Of a DNA stretch of 58,299 nt, positions 49,644 through 58,299 are shown piece after piece. This DNA is from a bacterium (GTDB taxonomy: Bacteria; Armatimonadota; Chthonomonadetes; Chthonomonadales; CAJBBX01), in NCBI GenBank assembly GCA_021811565.1, contig JAJZOL010000243.1, forward strand, positions 1 through 58,299, written 5' to 3'. Under the pieces are notes generated by a model. The model did not search any database. It worked only from the letters and a program-made list of their open reading frames with translations, and was not told where the DNA came from. Position 1 is the first letter of the stretch; every line of letters starts with the position of its first letter. The translations under genes were made by a program, and so were the position numbers.

Positions 49644-50846
49644 TTACTTATCCTCTGGAAGCACATATTTGGGATCGTGAGACTCATCTCCGGAGTCATT
49701 ATATGAAACATTAAAGTTTCCCCCTTCATCCGTTTCTCTAATCAAAGTTTTCACCGATTGCACTTGTTCGGATGAAATAATCATACCGGACACGCCTAGG
49801 GATATCGCTTGAGTTATTATTGAGGCGGTTGGAAAGGGAGCAACCAGTTCCAAGGGGGTTAGCATGGATCGGCATATTGAACTTACTTGGCGTATCCATT
49901 CCTTTTCGCCATCTCCAAATTCCCTGGTATCGGAGCCGTCAATCACAATCCTGCTAATCGGATAACCGGTCAGATCATTATCGAGGATATCCCCAATCCG
50001 CAAATAAGCAGCCAGACGAACATCGGACACGAAATAATTGTCTGAAATTAATTCCCCGCTTAATTCACGCATGTATTGCTGAATATCGTGAAATCCCTCC
50101 AGTCGATATTTTCCGGGGAGGCACAAGGTTAATTCCGCTCGGGTTGCAACTTTGAGAAGCGCGGCGTAATCGAAAGCATCCCTGCCACCCATCACGGTAA
50201 TCGGTTTTCCGTCCGCCACCTCAGCCAAATAGATTAATTTCGACAACTGCTCCCTATCCGTGATCTCAAATGGGAGAAGGTCGGCTCCTGCAGATATGTA
50301 AAACGCATCCGCCCCATTGCGCTGCGCCTCTTCGAAATCGTCGATGGTATTAATCCGGGCGATAACCCGTATCTCCCTGCCATCAATGGTAACCGCAGGC
50401 TGATCCTGATAATCTAGATAAAACCGTCTTTTGGGACTAATGCGTTCTTTCTCTGATTGATAAGCGGCGATAGTCATCCCGTCGGGATTCACGAAAATGG
50501 CGCCATGGTCGCCGTCAATAAGGAGAAGGTCTCCATCCTCAATATTGACGAGCAGGTCAGGCACATTGATAATTGCCGGAACATTACCCGAGGGGGCTTC
50601 GATTGATGCGTGTTCCGCCACGATGCCAACAACATGCGCCCATGGGAACGTCATGACGCTTGCATATTCATAGTCCTTGGCCACAAGAATGACATCCATG
50701 GGTTCAAGTGGCGAATCGGAACAGGATTTCGCCAACATCTCAATCATTCTCGCAGGCAGAAGAGGAATTCCATTCGGAACGCGAATGACGCTTGCACTTC
50801 CAAAAGCGGCGCCGGGATAGAGAGATATTCCTTTAAGGCTTTTCAT
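49644..50846 (-). CDS. PTS Enzyme I/PEP-utilising family-like protein lacking HPr-binding domain (putative pseudoenzyme)
   Basis: [37 protein letters not shown] aligned with EI [44 protein letters not shown] aligned with [50 protein letters not shown] at the C-terminus. The ORF track extends to 50906. Confidence 0.75.
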   Translation of the reverse strand: [400 protein letters not shown]

Positions 50847-51116
50847 GATACAACGCCCTTTCCTATACCAAGTTCCATTACGCACTCCGATGTGAAAAAG
50901 TAGCATCGGTTTTTAAAGATCATATCCACGATAATTACATTACGCTAATTGCATGAAAAAGAAATGAAGACGAAGAGATTCGAGCAAAACTTGCTCATGT
51001 GGAAAAAGTAAGAATGATGAGCGACATCGAGGCTTACAGATGATACGACGGTATATTGCATAGTCATTCAAATGAAAAATCCTTAAAAACGATCCCGTTA
51101 GTCAGCTGGGTGCGTG

Positions 51117-51881
51117 TTATTGCAGGGTGGAGCCTCCTTGCTGAAAAATGGTGACATACCCTACGAACACAATAATGAATGCAGTCAACACCAATGCGAC
51201 CAAACCGTCACCGTAAGCTAGTCCGGTCATGCTTTTTGGCTTTGATGTCCAATCGGCGAAGGATGCACCCAGAGGTCGCGTCATGATATAAGCGAACCAG
51301 AAGGTGAGTATCTCGTTACACTTGAAGACCATTCTCATGATGCCGGGTATTGCGAAAACCACAAGGAATAACACACCTGAGGTTAGAAAACCCAAATGAA
51401 ACGTAAAGGCGGTGAGGTCACCCAAAGCCGTACCCAAGGCGAATGTGGTGACTACGGTTGCCCAATAAAAGAGCTCTCGTTTGAAGGTGTATATGCTGTG
51501 GATGGACAAAGTCCTTTCAGACTTGAACCATACTGAGAAAACAATGACGAGCAGCACGGCGAAGAAACTCGTTGATACCGCATAAGGAATGCCCATCACC
51601 ACATGCATGACATCCGCCACCATAGTCCCAAATAACGCCACCATGGCTGCGTTGAGCCAGTAAATCCACGGGATGAACTTTTTCACCCATAGCTGTAAAA
51701 CCATCGCGGCAACAAAACTAAAAAAACCAATGCCAACCGCCAAGTAAGGGTTCATATGAAACACAAGAAAATCCGATGCGGCTTCCCCCATGGCAGTGGT
51801 TAAAAGCTTGATGATCCAAAAAAAGACATCAACATTCGGAACTTTGACCCTTTGCTGGTCAAGTGCGATACTAGTTTGCAT
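51117..51881 (-). CDS. COG4705-like multi-pass membrane protein
   Basis: KVPNVDVFFWIIKLLTTAMGEAASDFLVFHMNPYLAV; ALGTALGDLTAFTFHLGF; AYIMTRPLGASFADWTSKP. The ORF track start at 51941 lies in repeat A2; the likely start is MQTSIALDQQRVK. Confidence 0.82.
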   Translation of the reverse strand: MQTSIALDQQRVKVPNVDVFFWIIKLLTTAMGEAASDFLVFHMNPYLAVGIGFFSFVAAMVLQLWVKKFIPWIYWLNAAMVALFGTMVADVMHVVMGIPYAVSTSFFAVLLVIVFSVWFKSERTLSIHSIYTFKRELFYWATVVTTFALGTALGDLTAFTFHLGFLTSGVLFLVVFAIPGIMRMVFKCNEILTFWFAYIMTRPLGASFADWTSKPKSMTGLAYGDGLVALVLTAFIIVFVGYVTIFQQGGSTLQ

Positions 51882-51920
51882 ATGGTTCCTAATCGTGGTT
51901 TTTAATAAACGATACTCATG

Positions 51921-52039
51921 GAGTGTGTTGCGTAAATACAATCAGAATCAGTGCGCATACAATATATTGGATATATAATGGCTTTAATATGCATATGTTG
52001 TATCAGTGTGCGGTTCAAATACATTTGTGCAACACACTC
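51921..52039 (-). repeat. Family A MITE-like element, copy A2 (119 bp, TSD CATG)
   Basis: Inverted copy of 20098-20216 (about 7 mismatches by eye); flanked by CATG (51917-51920 and 52040-52043). Confidence 0.93.
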
Positions 52040-52370
52040 CATGGATAGCAATTTCATTACGTATTCATATTCGGCAAATGTCTCCATTTTCCATGGGAAA
52101 CAAGCTTATAAAACATTAAGAAAACTCATACATTCAGCATATCACGCTGGAAGATTGCAATCCACGATATATCCACATAGAGCCGGGAACTGAATTATAA
52201 GGATTAAATAAAAACAAATAAAAGTGGCATGAAATTCAACAATCGCGGCTGGCGCAAATCCAGCAGAAACATATTCCACACTCGCAGGTATCGTCAAAGG
52301 ACTAAAACGAATGCAGTGCATGATGCTATAATTTATCAAACATCGCCATGCCGTTTCAAGGAGTGCAAAA

Positions 52371-53783
52371 ATGAGCAAGGACACTCAAGTTTTAAATGAT
52401 TTGGTGGACAAATATACCGAGCTAATGATTTCAAGTCTCTGTGAGTCTCTGCAAATCCCAAGTAAAAAGGAGCCTCCTTCAGGGGAAAACGCCCCGTTCG
52501 GATTACCAATACGTCGAGCGCTAGATCATACACTGAATCTCTGCCGTCAACTTGGATTTACCGTAAAAGACGTGGATGGATATGCAGGACATGCGGAATT
52601 CGGATTGGGGGAGGAGTATGTGGCAGCGATCGGACATCTTGATGTCGTTCCGGAAGGAGGAGGATGGACCAAGCCTCCGTTCGGAGCCGTGATCGAAAAC
52701 GGTTTCATATACGCACGCGGCTCCGCCGACGATAAAGGTCCCTTATATGCGGCGCTATTCGCAGCCAAGGCTCTGATGGATAGTGGTTTGCCGTTAAAAA
52801 GACGTGTGCGCATCATATTTGGATGTGACGAAGAGAGTGGTTTCGGATGTGTCGAATACTATTGGATTATAGCCAATGAGGAGCGGCCGGCTCTTGCATT
52901 CTCCCCCGATGCGGAGTTCCCCTTAATATATGCTGAAAAAGGCATCTCAAACATATATCTGGAGCGAGATATTCCGGTTCGCGAGGAGGGACTGCGCTTA
53001 GATAGCGCCAAGGGTGGAGAGCGCCCGAACATGGTACCCGATCATGCTGAAGCCATCATAAAGGGAAATCCCGATGAGCTTTATGAGGCGGCTGTAAAAC
53101 TTAATCAATTTTGGGACTCCAATATGAGTTATGCATTGGAACCCGATTGCATCAAAATAACTTGCAAGGGCAAATCCGCTCATGGCAGCACACCGGAAAA
53201 CGGGGATAACGCCGTGTCCCGCTTGATGAAGACCCTGCAAACTCTCAATCTCAAGGACGACAAGGAATGGATCCAAGCCACATTGGACACCGCCGACAGC
53301 ACTGGACGCAAAATTAGCTTGAATGGAAGCGATGAAGTGTCGGGCGAGTTGACATCCAATCTCGGCGTTTTTGAAATTAAGGACGGCAAGGCGCTCCTCA
53401 CCCTAAATATCCGCTATCCTGTAACTTGGGATCTTCAGGAGAAAATGAAGATAAGCTCGACGAAAATCGAGGGGATAGGATGGAAAGTGGCTCATGTCAC
53501 TGATAGCAAGCCGTTATACGTCCCGTTAGACGAGGAGCCCGTGAAATCTCTGCTGGAGATTTACAGACAGGAGACCGGGGATTACGAATCCAAGCCTATC
53601 ACGATGGGCGGTGGAACATACGCTCGCTCCACGCCAAGAACTGTCGCTTTTGGTCCTCACTTCCCGGGCGGGGAGGATGGCCCCGCACATGAAAGAGATG
53701 AGCGTGTTTCGATAAATAATCTCATCAAAGCCGCCAAAATCTACGCTCATGCGCTATATAAGCTTGCAAATGCGGAGGATTGA
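52371..53783 (+). CDS. M20 family dipeptidase (PepV-like)
   Basis: AAIGHLDVVPEGGGWTKPPFGAVIENGFIYARGSADDKGPLYAALFAAKAL; IIFGCDEESGFGCVEYY; GGTYARSTPRTVAFGPHFPG. Confidence 0.93.
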   Translation: MSKDTQVLNDLVDKYTELMISSLCESLQIPSKKEPPSGENAPFGLPIRRALDHTLNLCRQLGFTVKDVDGYAGHAEFGLGEEYVAAIGHLDVVPEGGGWTKPPFGAVIENGFIYARGSADDKGPLYAALFAAKALMDSGLPLKRRVRIIFGCDEESGFGCVEYYWIIANEERPALAFSPDAEFPLIYAEKGISNIYLERDIPVREEGLRLDSAKGGERPNMVPDHAEAIIKGNPDELYEAAVKLNQFWDSNMSYALEPDCIKITCKGKSAHGSTPENGDNAVSRLMKTLQTLNLKDDKEWIQATLDTADSTGRKISLNGSDEVSGELTSNLGVFEIKDGKALLTLNIRYPVTWDLQEKMKISSTKIEGIGWKVAHVTDSKPLYVPLDEEPVKSLLEIYRQETGDYESKPITMGGGTYARSTPRTVAFGPHFPGGEDGPAHERDERVSINNLIKAAKIYAHALYKLANAED

Positions 53784-53817
53784 GGCATCACATCAAATGA
53801 ATTCAGAATGATGCATG

Positions 53818-53898
53818 GGTGATTGCAAATCTTAAACTGATCGCTTGATATGATCCTGAAAGAGGGAATGCACCACAAGCATGATTTTTGCAATCACC
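53818..53898. repeat. Family C palindromic element related to family B (GGTGATTGCAAA ends)
   Basis: GGTGATTGCAAATC...GATTTTTGCAATCACC inverted ends 81 bp apart; no clear target duplication. Confidence 0.55.
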
Positions 53899-53951
53899 GT
53901 CTCTCGGAATAGTGCATTCATCTCCTTCAACGGTGGATCGCCCTTCAATTA

Positions 53952-54419
53952 TCAAACAGCTAATTTCACGAAGTAGTAGATCGGTATCGATATCACGCAG
54001 TTAAAAACGGATTCCTCTAAAGTCACCTTGACCCACAGTAAGGTGTTTGCCTGAGGCGCGAAAAGATAAAAACACATACCCGTTAAAAAGGTGCCTAAAA
54101 AGCAAACTCCTACAGCAATAAATACGTTATCTCGAAATACGTGTGGCTCCATGGCGCCGATGATCCAACCCGCTAACGAGCGAGTTACGATCAGGCTTCC
54201 GACATACATCCCCAGATACGCTGATTCCAAAACACCAGTCATAAATCCTAGCCATGCGGCAAAAGTGGCGTCCGTGAACAGGCTGCATGTAAGCAGACCG
54301 GTGAGCGCGATATTAGGTTGCGCCCCTCTGATAGCGAGATGCGAGGCGTATGCTTCATGGAGAAAGAAGAGAATGATCACGATTAAGGTCAAACGCAGGT
54401 TGCTTTTTGCGCCCTTCAT
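53952..54419 (-). CDS. mreD: rod shape-determining protein MreD
   Basis: Small hydrophobic protein, ANIALTGLLTCSLFTDATFAAWLGFMTGVLESAYLG; 4-bp overlap with mreC. Confidence 0.88.
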   Translation of the reverse strand: MKGAKSNLRLTLIVIILFFLHEAYASHLAIRGAQPNIALTGLLTCSLFTDATFAAWLGFMTGVLESAYLGMYVGSLIVTRSLAGWIIGAMEPHVFRDNVFIAVGVCFLGTFLTGMCFYLFAPQANTLLWVKVTLEESVFNCVISIPIYYFVKLAV

Positions 54420-55252
54420 GGGAGGATATACACCTCTTCCAAGCGATCAAAATCAACCGCAGGTTTTACAAGTATCTGGCGAGACGCAGTTGAAGGATCA
54501 TTTGTGATGGAAACCACCGTTCCAATAACCAACCCCTTGGGATAGACTCCCTGCGCACCTCCCAATCCGGAGGAGATCATCGTATCTCCGATGCGTATGT
54601 CCGCGTTTGGTCCAAGATAAGCAATGGATAACAGAGGTGTCCCATTACCCTTGCAAATACACTCCGCCCTTGAACTGGCGCGCTGCACCATCGCTCCTAT
54701 AGCCGAATTAGGATCCGTTAATAGGATCACGGAAGAGGTGGTCGGAGCAACATCGAACACATGTCCCACAACCCCCAAGGGCGCCACAACGACGCTGTCA
54801 GGTTTCACTCCATTACGGCTTCCCCTTGATATCACCATGGTTTCAAAATTAGGAATGGGGCGCATGGATAAAATGGTGGCAGGGATCTTATGCAAAGGAG
54901 GGGACATGGCGAAACCGAGTTCCGATTTCAGCCTTTGCGCATCAATCGCGTCCTCTTGCAATTGTGCGATCTGTGCTTGAAGATTTTCGTTTTGCAAACG
55001 CAGTGCCGCATACTTTCGCGAAAGAGAAGGACCTTGTATAATCCACCCGAACTCGCGATTCATCCAGTCCGTAGTGGCTACGAGGATGTGTATGATAGGG
55101 GACGTAACGGTGCGTACCGCTGCGGAAAGCGGGTCCGCTTTCCCATGGCGAGAAGCGTGATTATGCCATATCCCAAGCCCGATACCAAGTGCAACGCAAA
55201 AAATCAACGCCCACCAATGGTTACGATGATTGTTTTTCTCTTTGAGTAACAC
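54416..55252 (-). CDS. mreC: rod shape-determining protein MreC
   Basis: N-terminal TM, coiled coil, RGSRNGVKPDSVVVAPLGVVGHVFDVAPTTSSVILLTDPNSAIGAMVQRASSRAECICKG. Confidence 0.95.
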   Translation of the reverse strand: MLLKEKNNHRNHWWALIFCVALGIGLGIWHNHASRHGKADPLSAAVRTVTSPIIHILVATTDWMNREFGWIIQGPSLSRKYAALRLQNENLQAQIAQLQEDAIDAQRLKSELGFAMSPPLHKIPATILSMRPIPNFETMVISRGSRNGVKPDSVVVAPLGVVGHVFDVAPTTSSVILLTDPNSAIGAMVQRASSRAECICKGNGTPLLSIAYLGPNADIRIGDTMISSGLGGAQGVYPKGLVIGTVVSITNDPSTASRQILVKPAVDFDRLEEVYILP

Positions 55253-55275
55253 GATGTCACCTGGTCAGATAGGGT

Positions 55276-56322
<1,047 letters not shown>

Positions 56323-56493
56323 TTATCCTGATATATCATTGCAGTTTATGGAAGATTGAAGCGAGGAGAAAAACACAAAGGTAAACGTCCTCGGCTACGC
56401 CGTGCATCAACAAAATTATAGCATAATCCGTCCTTCTATCTTATGCTAGAAGTATGTCACAATAACAGGCAAGGAGTTTAGTGAGAGAGTACG

Positions 56494-57072
56494 ATGAGAT
56501 TAGAAGCGAAAAGCGTACAAATGGTGTTCAAGGACGTCCAAGTAGGTGATCATATCCTTTTGGACGAGGTTGCAGTACATGCAGAGGACTCATCGTTGTG
56601 TTTCGAAACCGGCACTGCGGTATCCTCGCGGAACACGAATATCCATGTAATCCTATCGGAATCACGCTTGAATAATTGGTTAACAAAAATAGCGTTTGGA
56701 AACGTGTGCAATCTTCAAATCACCTTAAATTCCCAAAGCGTCACCTTCAAAGGCGGATACGCCCTTTTTCGTTCCCTGAAAGCTCCTTTTCAGCTGGATG
56801 CGTTTCTTGAAATAGACAGCCCTTTCATGATTAAAATCAACCCCATAGCTTTGAAATGCCTTGGGTTTCAGCTACCTCAAAGCACGACCGAAATTATAGT
56901 AAAAAATATCAACATTAAATTAAAAGAGTTGCTTCAAGCGAAAGATTTGCCCGTACCGATAAGGATGACGAGCTTAGACATTCATCCGGGAAGATTGGAC
57001 ATCATTTGCGAGACAAGCATTGAGTTCAACACCTTGAAATCGAGCGCCCCCATAGCGGCGTTAAATTCTTGA
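56494..57072 (+). CDS. DUF2993/LmeA-like lipid-binding protein
   Basis: VTFKGGYALFRSLKAPFQLDAFLEID pattern typical of DUF2993; no clear TM. Confidence 0.65.
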   Translation: MRLEAKSVQMVFKDVQVGDHILLDEVAVHAEDSSLCFETGTAVSSRNTNIHVILSESRLNNWLTKIAFGNVCNLQITLNSQSVTFKGGYALFRSLKAPFQLDAFLEIDSPFMIKINPIALKCLGFQLPQSTTEIIVKNINIKLKELLQAKDLPVPIRMTSLDIHPGRLDIICETSIEFNTLKSSAPIAALNS

Positions 57073-57097
57073 TCATTTCCATCAAACGAGATCACGC

Positions 57098-57445
57098 TCA
57101 ATCCGTGAACTGCAGCAGTTGAAGGTAATTCCCCTCCGAATCATTGAAAGTCGCGACCTTGGCTCCTCCCACATCCGTGGGGGTCACAGAGAACACCACC
57201 CCTTTCGCCATCAAATCACGGAAGGTTTCCTCTATGTTATCGGTATGCAAAGTAATGATGACCGAGTTCATTCTCAGATCTTCCAGCCCAACAGGAATTT
57301 CCGACATCATCAATCCGATTCCCTCCGAGAAAAACGCCCAGTCTTCTTGCTCCTCCGCCAGATGCAACCCAAGCGCATCCCGGTAGAAACGCATCGCGCG
57401 ATCCATATCCCGCACCATCACGACACTGAAAATACGATCCATCAT
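57098..57445 (-). CDS. VOC family (glyoxalase/bleomycin resistance-like) protein
   Basis: MDRIFSVVMVRDMDRAMRFYRDALGLHLAEEQEDWAFF; VTPTDVGGAKVATFNDSEGNYLQLLQF. Confidence 0.92.
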   Translation of the reverse strand: MMDRIFSVVMVRDMDRAMRFYRDALGLHLAEEQEDWAFFSEGIGLMMSEIPVGLEDLRMNSVIITLHTDNIEETFRDLMAKGVVFSVTPTDVGGAKVATFNDSEGNYLQLLQFTD

Positions 57446-57945
57446 CACGGCGCCTGCGTTGGAACGGATGAATTCACACCTCGAACATATGTGGGTTGCG
57501 CCAACCAAGTGCCATTTATGCGTGATAAATTCAGTTTAGCGGATATTCCGAGAATCACGATCAATATCGCCAGCGTTAAAAGCAACCATCCACGGCGATT
57601 CTCCGACGCGGATTTGAAAAATGGCATTCGATGCCCGATGGACATGGAGATGATGAATGCGATCAACGCAAGGGCTATTTTCATCCCAAGGAAGATCATA
57701 TACATCTGATTGACGCTATGAATGAGGAAATAGACATTGCAAATTCCGGTCGCAATGGCTAGAAGCCAGAAAATACCCAGAGTGATGCCAAATCTCTTCC
57801 ATTGCTGCTTGATCATGGAGGTGACTTCCGAGTTTTCCTCGGGAATCTTTAAAGGAAGGATAAGAAAAGCGAAACCTGTCCCACCAATGATGGCGCTGAT
57901 ACTGAACAAATGAATCCATTTAACGACAAAAACTGTCCATTGCAT
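57445..57945 (-). CDS. small integral membrane protein (CopD/DUF2269-like, family uncertain)
   Basis: FVVKWIHLFSISAIIGGTGFAFLILP; four hydrophobic segments; stop overlaps the VOC start. Confidence 0.7.
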   Translation of the reverse strand: MQWTVFVVKWIHLFSISAIIGGTGFAFLILPLKIPEENSEVTSMIKQQWKRFGITLGIFWLLAIATGICNVYFLIHSVNQMYMIFLGMKIALALIAFIISMSIGHRMPFFKSASENRRGWLLLTLAILIVILGISAKLNLSRINGTWLAQPTYVRGVNSSVPTQAP

Positions 57946-58258
57946 ATTTCACCTCATATTTATTGGATTTATGGTGAATTTCCAGTCAGGTTATGATTTC
58001 GTATCACAAGTAACCACATTGCGATTAAATAACCATACGACAGAGTGGATGGATTGGTTCAACACCGCTTATATCATACCCATGATATCACCCTTAAGGC
58101 ATGAAGCGAGCGGCAACTTTATCAAGATTGATTTTCGTAAAACCAAATAAAAAGTGTCTAACACCGGTTTCAATCGCATCCATTAGATAGTCCGCCAATT
58201 TAAGGACTGAAGTGATGAATGGTGTTTGAAGCTATCAATTATGATTACGGAGGAATGA

Positions 58259-58299
58259 ATGTCAGCAAACCTATTCACCCCCCTTCAAATAAGGAAGGT
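58259..58299 (+). CDS. N-terminus of an Old Yellow Enzyme/NADH:flavin oxidoreductase family gene, truncated by window end
   Basis: GGAGG 5 nt upstream of ATG; reads MSANLFTPLQIRK, matching the typical OYE start (LFxPLxIRxxxLxNR). Too short for the ORF track. Confidence 0.5.
   Translation, partial: MSANLFTPLQIRK

Noticed and set aside
57119-57709. 196-aa plus-strand ORF opposite the VOC gene
   Set aside because: Antisense shadow ORF; no recognisable motif.

Overview
58.3 kb of ordinary-looking bacterial chromosome with about 47 confidently or plausibly assigned CDSs, mostly housekeeping. These include ddl, murF, aspS, hisS, YebC, plsY, hemW, an assimilatory nitrite/sulfite reductase, ABC-F, glmM, grpE, hrcA, NAD-dependent isocitrate/isopropylmalate dehydrogenase, class I fumarase, IscS/NifS, queA and mreBCD. 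A small envelope and polysaccharide component is also present: an HlyD-NBD-permease exporter, a GT4/GT39/NodB cluster, DedA, TauE/SafE and a split ThrE-type exporter. I saw no rRNA, tRNA, CRISPR, phage or transposase gene. The species cannot be assigned from the sequence alone. The most notable non-coding content is small mobile DNA. One family of 119-bp MITE-like elements has two copies in opposite orientation, each with a perfect 4-bp target duplication. A second family of about 88-bp palindromic elements has three copies with 17-bp inverted ends, each with a 4-bp target duplication. At 20.09-20.31 kb a family A copy has inserted into the edge of a family B copy, so the order of insertion can be read. 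A non-coding tandem repeat (about 272 bp x 2.7) carries internal GGGTATC-like heptamer arrays. The most unusual protein is a PTS Enzyme I-like pseudoenzyme that lacks the HPr-binding domain and most catalytic motifs; it sits 8 nt upstream of a Rieske protein gene. Other unusual proteins are a degenerate receiver-domain protein between hisS and aspS, a membrane-fusion protein with a symmetric 4+4 repeat hairpin, and a secreted STN-domain-like protein. All identifications are by eye; no database search was run.
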